Positions 1 to 8,086 of a DNA stretch of 64,000 nucleotides are shown in pieces; positions within the stretch are counted from its first letter, which is position 1, and each line of letters opens with the position of its first letter. This DNA comes from a virus, in the IMG/VR virus record IMGVR_UViG_3300028563_000014, positions 1 to 64,000 of that record. One strand, 5' to 3'. The position numbers and the translations under genes are program-made. Below the pieces are notes generated by a model. It did no database searches, had not been told where the DNA came from, and saw nothing but the letters and a program-made list of their open reading frames with translations.

Positions 1-260
1 CCGGGCACCACGACCACTAGCATGGGGTCAGCTTCGGCAAAAACCCGCTGCACCTCCGCGATCAGGGCCGGCTCCGGGCGCCGGCTATGGAACAGGTCGC
101 CGGCCACGAACAGGGTATCCGCCCCAGCCGCCCCAGCCGCCTTCACCGCGGCCTGGAGCGACGCGATCGTCAGCCGGGCCCGAGCGTTCAGCCCATTCTC
201 CATCGCTCCGCCGAAACGCGCGTGGTTCCCGCAGTGACAATCCGCGATGATCGCTATCAA
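1..260 (-). CDS. Metallophosphoesterase, SbcD/Mre11-like (C-terminus outside window)
   Basis: The visible N-terminal 86 residues begin LIAIIADCHCGNH and include VAGDLFHSRRPEP and MLVVVVPG. These match the first metal-binding motifs (D-x-H, then GDLFH) of the SbcD/Mre11 calcineurin-like nucleases, which process DNA ends with an SbcC/Rad50 partner. The start is a TTG at 260, preceded by AGGAGG at a good distance and overlapping the stop of the upstream gene as TTGA. It ends the replication/recombination block with RecA and DnaB. The ORF is cut by the window edge just before the expected GNHD motif. Confidence 0.75.
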   Translation of the reverse strand, partial: MIAIIADCHCGNHARFGGAMENGLNARARLTIASLQAAVKAAGAAGADTLFVAGDLFHSRRPEPALIAEVQRVFAEADPMLVVVVP

Positions 261-550
261 AACGCCCTCCTCTTGATCTCCTGCACTTCAGCCCTCGACA
301 GCAGGATCATTGTCCGCGTCTCCGGGACGAACACGCTCCGCGGCAGCTCGCGCCCGTCCATCTCCCCGCCCGGATCGAGGCCACGCCGCTGCGCCAGCGC
401 CTCGGCGTCGACCAGGGACGCCGCCTCGACGATCAAGCCCCCGAGGTAGTGCGGGCCGTCGTCGGTCAGTGGGGGCTCGGCCTGCCGCGCGTCAGCGATC
501 GTCTTCTTGTCGTCGCTGGTGAACTCCAGCAGGTACAGCGCCAGCGGCAT
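257..550 (-). CDS. Hypothetical protein, 97 aa
   Basis: I do not recognise this protein. It begins MPLALYLLEF and has a short mixed alpha/beta composition ending in a basic helix. It is coupled on both sides: its start overlaps the upstream stop by one base (TGATG) and its stop overlaps the TTG start of the SbcD-like gene. One copy of the CGGACAATGATC 12-mer lies inside the gene near its 3' end, with its ATG in frame. Confidence 0.7.
   Translation of the reverse strand: MPLALYLLEFTSDDKKTIADARQAEPPLTDDGPHYLGGLIVEAASLVDAEALAQRRGLDPGGEMDGRELPRSVFVPETRTMILLSRAEVQEIKRRAF
305..316 (-). repeat. CGGACAATGATC 12-mer, copy 1
   Basis: Exact copy inside the 97-aa gene, with its ATG in that gene's frame, 17 codons before the stop that overlaps the SbcD-like start. 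Confidence 0.7.
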
Positions 551-903
551 CAGCCCGGCTCCCGCGCGTCGGCCAGCGCCGCCTTGTCAACGTCCGACAC
601 GTAAGCCGAGTCGACCTCGACCCGGCGGCACTCGACCCGAGCAATGCCGCACCTCTCCAGCACCGGCCTCAGGAGGTGAGCGACCTTGGTCGCAGCCTCG
701 GCGGGACTGTCGTTGAAGTCGAAGATCGCCACGAAAGAGAGCGACGAGTGGTCCGGTATCAGCTCCATATCCGAGTAGCCCCAGAGGTCGCTGACCTTCA
801 GCGCCACCTCGTAGGCCTCGGCTACCTCCTGCTCCGCTTCCCGGATCGCCGCCCGCGCCCGCCCGAGCGGCGTCTGCACCAGCGCCTCGTCCTCTTCCGT
901 CAT
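550..903 (-). CDS. Hypothetical protein, 117 aa
   Basis: Unrecognised acidic protein. An N-terminal helical stretch (about residues 10-40) is rich in Ala and Glu, followed by a compact predicted beta/alpha segment around LSFVAIFDFN. It is coupled to the RecA gene by an ATGA overlap, so a role in recombination or replication is possible but unproven. Confidence 0.7.
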   Translation of the reverse strand: MTEEDEALVQTPLGRARAAIREAEQEVAEAYEVALKVSDLWGYSDMELIPDHSSLSFVAIFDFNDSPAEAATKVAHLLRPVLERCGIARVECRRVEVDSAYVSDVDKAALADAREPG

Positions 904-1943
904 GACCCCTCCTTCTTCTGCCGGATCGCCACCTTGACGTCCGGCGCCGCCTCGTCAACCGGCCACCCCAGCGCCAGCCGCGCCTCTCTCAGGCTCGTGC
1001 AGTCCCTTCCCACGCACCCCGCCTCCTTGGCGAAGTCCATCGTGCTGGCCGCGTCGTCGAACCCCTCACCGAACCGCAGCAGCACCTCCGCGTCCCGCAT
1101 GGGCACGGTGCACTTGTTCTTGATGGCGCGCACCCGCGCCCACTTCCCCACGCGCGCCGTCCCGCGCTTCTCGAACTGCCCGTGGCTCATGGCCAGGCGG
1201 ATCGAGCTGTAGAACTTGATCGCGTTCCCCCCGGGCGTCGTCTCCTGAGGCCCGTACATGTTCCCGATCTTCGCCCGCACCTGGTTCACCAGCACCAGGA
1301 TCGCCTGCTTCTCCGAGACCTTCGGGGCGAGCACCCGCATCCACTCGCTCCAGGCCCGCCCCATGATCCCGGGGACGTCCTTGTCCCTGGCGTGGGCCTT
1401 CACCGCGTCCTCAGGCAGGCAGCTGTCGACGCTGTCCAGGAAGACCACCAGCTTCTGTTTCCCGCGGAGCTTGTCCAGCAGGCACTCGACCTCGCGCAGG
1501 AACACCTCCAGGACGTCGCAGTCGGGCGTCACCACGTCCTTCCGGGAGACCCCGAAGGTGTCCACCCACTCCGGCGCCAGCGCCGGCTCGCTCTCCCCGA
1601 ACACCACCAGCGCCCCGTCTCGCTGCGCCGCCCCCATCAGGTGCCACTCCAGCGCGCTCTTGCCCACGCTCTCCGGGCCGTAGACCTCGACGATGCGCCC
1701 GTAGGGCAGGCCCCCGATCCCGATCACATGGTGGTCGAGAACGGAGAGCCCGGTCGGCATCACCGACCGGACCCTGCTCCGCCCACCCAGCGCCAGCGTG
1801 GACGCCGCGCTGTTCTCCCCGCCGGCACCGCCAAACTCCTTGCGCAGGAGCGCCGCCGCGCGCTCCGCTACCGTCAGCTCGACGGCCACCTCCTTGGGCG
1901 GCCGCGGCGCGCGCTTCTTCTTCGGCTTCTTGGCGGGGCCCAT
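900..1943 (-). CDS. recA: RecA/UvsX-family recombinase
   Basis: A 347-aa RecA-fold strand-exchange ATPase. Walker A GPESVGKS is at residues 89-96, the Walker B strand KLVVFLDS ends at Asp170, and a loop-2-like segment NQVRAKIGNMYGPQ with a following GGNAIKFYSS lies near residues 218-246. The N-terminus (1-20) is Lys/Pro-rich. The architecture is closer to bacterial RecA than to T4 UvsX in the core, but it lacks the long RecA C-terminal domain. It follows the gp32-like SSB by 3 nt and precedes two small genes by ATGA coupling. It should catalyse homologous pairing during phage replication or repair. Confidence 0.9.
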   Translation of the reverse strand: MGPAKKPKKKRAPRPPKEVAVELTVAERAAALLRKEFGGAGGENSAASTLALGGRSRVRSVMPTGLSVLDHHVIGIGGLPYGRIVEVYGPESVGKSALEWHLMGAAQRDGALVVFGESEPALAPEWVDTFGVSRKDVVTPDCDVLEVFLREVECLLDKLRGKQKLVVFLDSVDSCLPEDAVKAHARDKDVPGIMGRAWSEWMRVLAPKVSEKQAILVLVNQVRAKIGNMYGPQETTPGGNAIKFYSSIRLAMSHGQFEKRGTARVGKWARVRAIKNKCTVPMRDAEVLLRFGEGFDDAASTMDFAKEAGCVGRDCTSLREARLALGWPVDEAAPDVKVAIRQKKEGS

Positions 1944-1946
1944 CGG

Positions 1947-2903
1947 TCAGTTCCCCGCCGGCTCGTGCTCGGCGTCGACCGCGTCGTGGTTGCGATCTTC
2001 CTTCGCCGCCAGGCGGCGGCCCTCCGGGATCGGGTCCGGGGCGACGGGCTTCGCGATCAGCTTGCGCATCTCCGCCGTCTCGAGACCCGAGCGCGCCTTC
2101 GACAGGTCGTGCAGCTGGGACAGCCACTTGCGGTCCTCGATCACGGACGCCGCGCGCGCCGGCAGGCACGTGTACTCGGTGTCGTCGCGCTCGGTCCCCT
2201 TCCGCTCGATCACTAGGTTGAATCCCGTGTCCGGGTGAGAGAAGTCTCCCCCGGCGTCCTTGTCCTTGAAGATCTTCATCATCGTCTCGTAGACGCCCTG
2301 GACGATCTGCAGGATCCGGACGCCCTTCTTCTTGTCCTCCTCTCGGTCCATCCTGACCGCGTTCACGAAGAACTCCTCTCTCGACCGCAGTTCGCGTGAC
2401 AGCTCCTTCGCGTCATCGTCCGATCGCCCGAGCTTGCCTAGGGCACCGGAGACGACGCAGAACAGGCACTCGCCGTCCGCGGTCTTGTTCGGGCAGATGA
2501 AACCCTTGAAGCCCTTGCGGGCCGGGGGGACGGTGACGTCCTCGATCCCGAGCGCCATCGCCAGCTCGAACCGCTCCGTGTCCTCCAGCGCGGCGAAGAT
2601 CTTCAGCGCCTCCCGGAGCTTCTCCGCGTTCACGTTGTGCACCCAGACCCGCTTCACCAGCGGGCCGCCGCGTTTCGGCGGCATGACGCGCCAGACGTAC
2701 TTCCCGGGCTTGTCCATCTTGACCATGGCGCCCTTCGCCTTGCGCTCCAACGCCGACTCCTCGTAGTCGGCGAAGTCAGCCGCCACCGCGTCCGGGTCTG
2801 CCGGTTCCCAGTCCTGCTCCTCCGCCTCCGGGGCCGGAGCCGTCGCTGCCGCGGGGGCGGCGCTCGCCGTCGTCTTCGCTGTCTTCGTCGCCTTGGTCGT
2901 CAT
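1947..2903 (-). CDS. gp32-like single-stranded DNA-binding protein
   Basis: A 318-aa protein with a low-complexity Ala/Thr/Lys N-terminus (1-30). A probable zinc-binding cluster, CPNKTADGECLFC, lies near residues 137-149, as in T4 gp32-type SSBs. The C-terminus is acidic (DRNHDAVDAEHEPAGN), like the partner-binding tails of SSBs. The position directly upstream of RecA supports the call, as T4-like phages use gp32 with UvsX. The ribosome-binding site AAAGGAA is well placed before the ATG. The family assignment rests on motifs and context. Confidence 0.65.
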   Translation of the reverse strand: MTTKATKTAKTTASAAPAAATAPAPEAEEQDWEPADPDAVAADFADYEESALERKAKGAMVKMDKPGKYVWRVMPPKRGGPLVKRVWVHNVNAEKLREALKIFAALEDTERFELAMALGIEDVTVPPARKGFKGFICPNKTADGECLFCVVSGALGKLGRSDDDAKELSRELRSREEFFVNAVRMDREEDKKKGVRILQIVQGVYETMMKIFKDKDAGGDFSHPDTGFNLVIERKGTERDDTEYTCLPARAASVIEDRKWLSQLHDLSKARSGLETAEMRKLIAKPVAPDPIPEGRRLAAKEDRNHDAVDAEHEPAGN

Positions 2904-2951
2904 CGTGTCTGTTCCTTTGGTCGTTGGTGTCCGGAATAAAAACGGAATATT

Positions 2952-3503
2952 TCAGCGGCGGGGCCGCTCGCCGCGCAGGGACGGGTCGGCGCCGCGGTCG
3001 GCCCTGATGTCCGCCCCCAGCGAGACCAGCATGTCCCGCTTGGCGTCGAGCACGTCCACCATGGCCAGGGCCTCGCCGGCCTTCTTCGTGGCCGCCGCCA
3101 CCAGCTTCCCGTGCTTCTCGATGGTGTCGATGACCGACTCGCGCAGCTTGCGGAACTCCGGGTCCGTCTTCACCCGGGCTTCGATCTCATCGACCGTCGC
3201 CGACTTCGCCTTCGCGTCCCCACCGGCTCGCGCGGCCTCCACCGCCTCCGCGTCCTCCTTGCGCTTCTGCAGGCGGATCTTCTGCTCGCCCACCTCCAGG
3301 TCGAGCTCGGCCCGCTCCACCGCCGCCTTCTGCTCGACCTCGGCCAGGTGCTGCGCCTCGCGCGCTGCCACCCGCCGCGCCGTCCACCGCGACAGGGTTG
3401 ACGGCAGCTCGGCGTACTCCGTGGCCAGGGCCTCGACGTTGATCGAGACCGCTCGCTTGATGTCAGCCTCTGACTCGGCCTGGGGCTTCGTTGGCGTGGC
3501 CAC
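2952..3503 (-). CDS. Coiled-coil protein, possible recombination mediator
   Basis: A 183-aa protein starting GTG. It is almost entirely helical, with a long charged Ala/Glu/Lys/Arg coiled coil around residues 45-110 and a second helix to about 165. It sits between the gp32-like SSB and a small gene upstream of DnaB. In T4-like phages a small helical mediator (UvsY) works with UvsX and gp32, so this is a positional candidate, but no sequence motif proves it. The C-terminus is Arg-rich. Confidence 0.6.
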   Translation of the reverse strand: MATPTKPQAESEADIKRAVSINVEALATEYAELPSTLSRWTARRVAAREAQHLAEVEQKAAVERAELDLEVGEQKIRLQKRKEDAEAVEAARAGGDAKAKSATVDEIEARVKTDPEFRKLRESVIDTIEKHGKLVAAATKKAGEALAMVDVLDAKRDMLVSLGADIRADRGADPSLRGERPRR

Positions 3504-3506
3504 TGG

Positions 3507-3992
3507 TCAGCTCTCCCCGGTCGAGATGCCCATCATCTCGCAGGCGTTCAGGACGCGGACCGAAACGTCCTCCGAGGCGATCGGAGCCAGGAAGGCCGGA
3601 GCGCCGTCCTGATCTCGGATCCGCGCTACCTCGGCCACCAGCTCCACCGCCGTGACGGCGGGCGCCTCCTTCTGGAGCATCGCCACCAGCTTCCGCATGG
3701 TGTTGACCCCGGTGTAGCCGCGCTTCTTCGCGGCCGGCGCAGGGGCCGGTTTCCGCGCCGCCGTCTCCGGCACCGGCCGGGGAGATTCTTCGGCCTTCTC
3801 CGTCATAACCGCCGCCGCCGCGCCACCGCGCGCCACCGCGCGTAATTCTGCCTCTGGCATCTCCTGCAGCACCCGTGGCGGGTCGAGGCCGATCAGCGAG
3901 ATCACCGCCTTGGGGTTCGCCCAGGCCATCGCCACCGCTCTGAACAACTCGGGCTCGCGCTCCGAGTCGAGGTCCTGAATCACGATCTTCAT
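3507..3992 (-). CDS. Hypothetical protein, 161 aa
   Basis: Unrecognised. The ATG at 3992 (MKIVIQDLDSE) is preferred because AAGGAA lies just upstream. An in-frame ATG at 4040 sits in the CGGACAATGATC repeat and would add 16 residues of poor composition. It has a central Pro/Ala linker (about 70-100), then a helical C-terminal domain containing KRGYTGVNTMRKLVAML. Located between DnaB and the coiled-coil gene. Confidence 0.65.
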   Translation of the reverse strand: MKIVIQDLDSEREPELFRAVAMAWANPKAVISLIGLDPPRVLQEMPEAELRAVARGGAAAAVMTEKAEESPRPVPETAARKPAPAPAAKKRGYTGVNTMRKLVAMLQKEAPAVTAVELVAEVARIRDQDGAPAFLAPIASEDVSVRVLNACEMMGISTGES

Positions 3993-4034
3993 TCCGTTTC
4001 CTTCCCGGGGCCGGCAATCGACCCCTTGCCCCCA

Positions 4035-4046
4035 GATCATTGTCCG
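4035..4046 (-). repeat. CGGACAATGATC 12-mer, copy 2
   Basis: One of four exact copies (305-316, 4035-4046, 5502-5513, 14962-14973), all in the same orientation and all in the replication half. Here the embedded ATG (4040) is in frame with the downstream gene. Confidence 0.7.
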
Positions 4047-4062
4047 CGCACCGCCCGCCCGG

Positions 4063-5496
4063 TCAGGCGCGGTCGTCGTCCCGCTCGGCCGCGTCGTAGA
4101 AAGCCATGAACCGGCCGTCCCAGTCCACGTCGACCTCCCCCTCCGGACCCTCCCGGTGCTTCGCCACGATGATGCTGGCCGGCACCGGGCCCTTGGACGC
4201 GCCGCGGACGCCCGGGTCGCGCCAGGGGAACAGCACCAGGTCCGCGTCCTGCTCGACCGAACCCGAGTCGCGCAGGTCGGCCAGGATCGGCTTCCGGCTC
4301 ACCCCGCCCTTACCGCCCTTCTCGCTCTCGCGGTTCAACTGGGAGACCAGGGCGATCGGGCAGTGCAGCTCCTTCGCCAGCTTCTTGAACCGGCGGGTGA
4401 TCTTGGTGACCACCTGCGTCCGGTTCTCGCTGTCGGACGACTCCTCCACCTCGACCAGGCCGAGATAGTCGACGGCGATCACCTTGCGCACCTTGGTCGG
4501 CGGCTCGCGCTTCTCGGTCAGCGCCTTCGCCCGCGCCTCGCGGTCGATCTTCGCCGCCCAGCGCCTGGCCTCGGAGCAGATCTGCCGGAGCCCCAGCGCG
4601 TCCGTGTTGATGTGCAGGTCGAGCGGCGCCAGCTTCTTCCCCGCGTCATGGACCTTGATCCACTCCTTGGTGTCGATCTTCGCCCGGGAGATCCGGTTCC
4701 CCGTCACTTGCCCGACGAACGCCAGGCCCCGCTCGATCAGCTGCTGCCGACTCATCTCCAGCGAGAACATCAGCGTCGGCACTCCGCCCATCGACATCCG
4801 GATCAGCGTCGACCAGGCCAGCGACGACTTGCCCTTGCCCGGGCGCGCCGCGATCACGATGACCTGCTCCTCGCGCCACCCGCCGATCTTCTCGTCGTAC
4901 TCGCGCAGACCGGTCTGCACCTCGTACTCGTCGGGCTTGTCTTGCTTGTTCTGGATCTCGTCGATCCCGTGCTGGAGCACGTCGCCCAGGCGCACCGTCC
5001 CCGCTCCCATCGGGACCTCGAGGTTCGCCACCGCCGTCCGGTGCTCGGCGACCAGGTCGTGCACGTCCTCCTCGCCGTGCGCGCGCAGGACGATCTCCGT
5101 CGCCGCCTTGATCAGCCGGCGCCGGACGGCGAAGTCCCGCACCTGGCGCGCGTAATGCGGGACGTCCTCGCCGGTCGAGACGACGTCCATGAGCCTCGTC
5201 AGGTAGATCTCTCCGTCTTCCAGCCGCGACAGCTGCCCCCGCAGCCGCAGCTCGTCGGCCAGAAAGACCGGGTTGATCGGCTTCCCGGTCGTCACCAGGT
5301 GGCGCATGGCCTCGTAGATCTCCCGGTGCGCCGGCATGTAGAACTCGTCCGCGTCCCGCAGGAACAGCGTCACGTCCTCCATCGCGGACGGCTTGATCAG
5401 CACGCTCCCCAGCACCGCCTGCTCCGCCTTCAGCGAGTAGGGCATGGGCCGGCTGTTCGGGAGAGGAGACCTCGGGTCCTTCTCGCTGTGTTTCAC
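4063..5496 (-). CDS. dnaB: Replicative DNA helicase, DnaB family
   Basis: A 477-aa DnaB-type helicase. The N-terminal helical domain (about 20-150) begins SLKAEQAVLGSVL, typical of DnaB. The RecA-like core has Walker A ARPGKGKS at residues 217-224, LMFSLEMS near 242-249, Walker B VIAVDYLG with Asp343, and ALVSQLNRE and ADLRDSGSVEQDAD further on. It unwinds the fork ahead of the phage replisome. The start is GTG, overlapping the stop of a 4-codon minigene as GTGA. It is near full length for the family. Confidence 0.95.
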   Translation of the reverse strand: MKHSEKDPRSPLPNSRPMPYSLKAEQAVLGSVLIKPSAMEDVTLFLRDADEFYMPAHREIYEAMRHLVTTGKPINPVFLADELRLRGQLSRLEDGEIYLTRLMDVVSTGEDVPHYARQVRDFAVRRRLIKAATEIVLRAHGEEDVHDLVAEHRTAVANLEVPMGAGTVRLGDVLQHGIDEIQNKQDKPDEYEVQTGLREYDEKIGGWREEQVIVIAARPGKGKSSLAWSTLIRMSMGGVPTLMFSLEMSRQQLIERGLAFVGQVTGNRISRAKIDTKEWIKVHDAGKKLAPLDLHINTDALGLRQICSEARRWAAKIDREARAKALTEKREPPTKVRKVIAVDYLGLVEVEESSDSENRTQVVTKITRRFKKLAKELHCPIALVSQLNRESEKGGKGGVSRKPILADLRDSGSVEQDADLVLFPWRDPGVRGASKGPVPASIIVAKHREGPEGEVDVDWDGRFMAFYDAAERDDDRA

Positions 5497-5507
5497 GGGG
5501 CGATCAT
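5493..5507 (-). other. Minigene MIAP coupling the upstream gene to dnaB
   Basis: ATG ATC GCC CCG TGA. The ATG overlaps the stop of the upstream Cys-rich gene (ATGA) and the TGA overlaps the GTG of dnaB (GTGA). The ATG lies inside a CGGACAATGATC repeat. It could hand ribosomes from the upstream gene to dnaB; whether it is translated is unknown. Confidence 0.4.
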
Positions 5508-5513
5508 TGTCCG
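5502..5513 (-). repeat. CGGACAATGATC 12-mer, copy 3
   Basis: Exact copy of the 12-mer also found at 305, 4035 and 14962, here at the junction before dnaB. Confidence 0.7.
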
Positions 5514-5875
5514 AAGAGCTGGCGCCAGGTCTGCACGCGGAGATCGCAGTCCTGGCAGGCGACGTCGCCGTATCCGCCGGGGCACTCGAAGTGCCGCCAG
5601 CAGACGTGCTCCAGCGTCCAGCTATTGCGCCGGCGCAGGTCGGCGCAGGGAGCGCAGAGCCACGCGTACGTCGTCCACTCCTTCGTCAGCAAGAAGATCC
5701 CGATCGCCCGCCGCACCGGCTCGCGCAGGTCGTGCGGCGCCACCTGAGCTACGATCGCCTTGATCTCGGCCACCGTGATCGGCGGGCCCTCGACCACGGT
5801 CAGCAGCGAGTCCTGGTGCACCACGCGCGTCCCGCCGCCGATCTTCCGCGGCGCCGGAGGCTTCGCCCGCTTCAT
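5504..5875 (-). CDS. Cys-rich, probably zinc-binding protein, 123 aa
   Basis: The start at 5875 (MKRAKPPAPRK) gives an ATGA overlap with the preceding gene. The C-terminal half has spaced metal-ligand pairs: CAPC, then HVCWRHFEC, then CQDC, suggesting one or two zinc sites. The middle contains a helical segment IKAIVAQVAPHDL. It lies between the DnaD-like protein and DnaB, a position used by helicase loaders and replication accessory proteins in many phages, but no loader motif is seen. Confidence 0.65.
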   Translation of the reverse strand: MKRAKPPAPRKIGGGTRVVHQDSLLTVVEGPPITVAEIKAIVAQVAPHDLREPVRRAIGIFLLTKEWTTYAWLCAPCADLRRRNSWTLEHVCWRHFECPGGYGDVACQDCDLRVQTWRQLFGQ

Positions 5876-6759
5876 AGCTTCGGGTACTCGACTTCCTCGG
5901 CCTGTCGGTAGCCGCCGCCGCGGTAGCCGTTGTGGCCGTTCGAGGCCGGCGCGTCGTTCGACTTCGAGAGCCAGGTGTACAGGAACCTGGGCATCCCGAC
6001 CGCCGTCTTGCGCTTGAGCTTGTTCGCCTTCGCCCAGCCGAGCGCCAGCCGGCACTGGGCCGCGACGTCGAGCCCCGGGAAGATCTCCCGCCACTCGTCG
6101 ATCTGCGCTTTCGTCAGCGACCACTCCGGGACCTTCCCGCTGCACGGGAAGACCATCACGACCGGAGAGGCCGGCGGGGGCGGCGCCGCGCGCGCAATTT
6201 TCTCCGGGTCTTCGGTCTTCCCCAGAGGCATCTGGGTTCCGGCAGAGGCCGGCGCGGGAGGTCTGTCCGCAGACCTCCGCGCACTCTGTTCTGATCTCTT
6301 GGGATCGGGATCGGGATCGGTAACGGGGGTTTTGTTTGGAAACCCTTGAGGGTTTCCCATGGGTTTCTGATCTACCCCCCCCAAGGGTTTTTCACGGGGC
6401 GGTTTTGCCACCTTCTGGACCCCTCTTGGACGCCCTCCGAGGGCCCCGAAACGCCCGTTGCTCCGCAGTAGTTTGACCTTCCGCTCCCCTTCCTCGTCGT
6501 ACCCATCCACCACCAGGTCATCGCCACGCCAGGAGGCCAACCCGGCGGTCACTGCGTGCTCGACTTCAGCGGCGGAGACGTGGGCCCGGGTGAGCCACTC
6601 GCGGTCCTTCCAGAGCTTGGCGCCCACCAGGCGGTCGGTCTCGACGCCGTCCGACGTGCAGTAGGAGAGGACCCGGATCCAGGCGCCCAGGGCGGCGCAG
6701 TCGGCGTCCATCGCCGGCGGCGTCGTCATGAACTGTCGGTGCGCGGCGGCGAACCTCAC
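5872..6759 (-). CDS. DnaD-like/replisome-organiser candidate
   Basis: A 295-aa protein starting GTG at 6759, chosen because it makes a GTGA overlap and begins VRFAAAHRQF. The N-terminal domain (about 1-100) resembles the winged-helix domain of phage replication initiators (LGAWIRVLSYCTSDGVETDRL, ending SNGRFGALGGRPRG). A low-complexity Pro-rich linker follows, then a C-terminal domain near 215-270 (WREIFPGLDVAAQCRLALGW, MPRFLYTWLS) like the DnaD/DnaB-loader helical domain. The position just upstream of dnaB supports the call. The linker DNA is unusually rich in GGGTTT-like tracts. Confidence 0.5.
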   Translation of the reverse strand: MRFAAAHRQFMTTPPAMDADCAALGAWIRVLSYCTSDGVETDRLVGAKLWKDREWLTRAHVSAAEVEHAVTAGLASWRGDDLVVDGYDEEGERKVKLLRSNGRFGALGGRPRGVQKVAKPPREKPLGGVDQKPMGNPQGFPNKTPVTDPDPDPKRSEQSARRSADRPPAPASAGTQMPLGKTEDPEKIARAAPPPPASPVVMVFPCSGKVPEWSLTKAQIDEWREIFPGLDVAAQCRLALGWAKANKLKRKTAVGMPRFLYTWLSKSNDAPASNGHNGYRGGGYRQAEEVEYPKL

Positions 6760-7631
6760 TCGGCCACCTCGCACAGGCCCCAGCGCATGCACCCCTCGTC
6801 CGCGGCGCCGGGAGCGAACAGATCCTGTTGCCGGCCCCCGCGGGACGTCTTAGACCAGGCAACGACGTCGTCGATGGGTATGCACTTCCGCTGTCCCTGC
6901 TCATCGCGTATGGGAGCCTGGAAGAATGTCGGAGGGTTGAACTTGTCCGCTTCTCCACGGGCATCCGCCCGCGCCAGTGCTGCCACCTGGACGCGCTCCT
7001 CCATCTTCCGAATCCGAACGATTTGCTCCGGGTGCTGCTCAGCTACGAATCGAATTTCAGCCTTCCGTGAGAAAATGCACGGAAAGCAACCGACCCGGGA
7101 TGCTCCCTGTAGGTACAGCGGGTTTGGCAGTAGGCCGTGACGCGTGTGGATGTCGATTACGTCCTGCTCGGTCCAATTGATCAGTGGCCGCCATACTTCG
7201 CAGTCGAACCCTTTCGACCACTCCCACTCCGGCATCTGCGAGCGCGCCTTCGACTCGCCCGCCCGGATGCCAACGGCGTTGACCAGGTCGAGGCCGACGG
7301 CCACCTGGACGGCCAGGTAAGCCAGGACCGGCTTGACCTTCAGCTCCTCCGTGCAGAAGCGCCGGGTGCGCGACGGGAACATGCCCTTGTGCGCTACCAG
7401 CTCCTCCATCTGCCGCTCACCCTTCAGGACGGCGATCGGCCCGAGGCGTTCCCCCAGGTACTGCAGGTGGTCGTACGTCTCCTGGGCTTCCCATCCGGTG
7501 TCGCAGAAGACCCGGTCGTGCTCGATCCCCTGCTCGGTGAGCCAGAGGGACATGGCCGCGGAGTCTTTGCCGCCGGAGATCGACGCCACCACGCGCCGTC
7601 CTCCTAGCTTGGCCTCGAGGTCCGCGTTCAC
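6756..7631 (-). CDS. PAPS reductase/ATP-pyrophosphatase family protein
   Basis: A 291-aa N-type ATP-pyrophosphatase-fold enzyme with the PP-loop SGGKDS at residues 19-24, a second conserved block MFPSRTRRFCTEELKVKP, and a Cys pair VGCFPC. PAPS reductases, DndC-like and tRNA-thiolation enzymes share this fold. It probably adenylates or reduces a sulfur substrate, or acts in nucleotide modification. No dnd partners are adjacent. The start is GTG at 7631. Its 209-nt upstream region holds unusual interleaved inverted repeats. Confidence 0.8.
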   Translation of the reverse strand: MNADLEAKLGGRRVVASISGGKDSAAMSLWLTEQGIEHDRVFCDTGWEAQETYDHLQYLGERLGPIAVLKGERQMEELVAHKGMFPSRTRRFCTEELKVKPVLAYLAVQVAVGLDLVNAVGIRAGESKARSQMPEWEWSKGFDCEVWRPLINWTEQDVIDIHTRHGLLPNPLYLQGASRVGCFPCIFSRKAEIRFVAEQHPEQIVRIRKMEERVQVAALARADARGEADKFNPPTFFQAPIRDEQGQRKCIPIDDVVAWSKTSRGGRQQDLFAPGAADEGCMRWGLCEVAE

Positions 7632-7640
7632 GTGCGAACC

Positions 7641-7799
7641 CCAGATGAAAGAACCACCCAGCTCGACCCGCCCCGTCTCTTTCCAAAGGTGCGGTTGTTC
7701 AGGTCGCCCTCAGGACGCAGACGAGCCGAGCTGGGTGGTTCTTTCATCTGGACACCTTTGGAATTTTGGAAAGGTTGGGAGGGACGGATCGACCTGAAC
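7641..7799. repeat. Three interleaved inverted repeats upstream of the PAPS-reductase-like gene
   Basis: Three pairs are perfect inverted repeats: 7641-7665 with 7727-7751 (25 bp), 7682-7691 with 7753-7762 (10 bp), and 7697-7706 with 7790-7799 (10 bp). Read on the minus strand the order is c-a-b-c'-a'-b', not nested. Only one pair, or a pseudoknot-like combination, can therefore form at once. The region carries no convincing gene. Confidence 0.85.
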
Positions 7800-7840
7800 G
7801 GGGAAGAAATTACCCCACCGGTCACGAAAAGGAAACGGGG

Positions 7841-8086
7841 TCAATTCGGGTGCAGCACCGCCCCGTCGTTGAACAGGGGGAACATCCGATCGCACCCGGG
7901 GCAGTTGACCAGGGCTGCCTGCCAGCTGGCGGTCGCCCCCTCGCCGTCCACCAGCTTGCCGCGGCCAGCTCCGACGAAGTCCTCGTTGACGTTATCCTGC
8001 GGCAAGCCGTCAGCGAGCAGGCGGATCTTGCGGCCGCACGCCACGAGCGCCCAGTCGTCGTACAGCTGCACCAGGACGTGGATCAT
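7841..8086 (-). CDS. Hypothetical protein, 81 aa, with CPGC motif
   Basis: MIHVLVQLYDDWALVACGRK begins at an ATGA overlap with the upstream gene. The C-terminal part contains CPGCDRMFPLF, and with the earlier Cys it could form a small zinc knuckle. Function unknown. It is the last gene before the repeat-bearing 7632-7840 region. Confidence 0.6.
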   Translation of the reverse strand: MIHVLVQLYDDWALVACGRKIRLLADGLPQDNVNEDFVGAGRGKLVDGEGATASWQAALVNCPGCDRMFPLFNDGAVLHPN

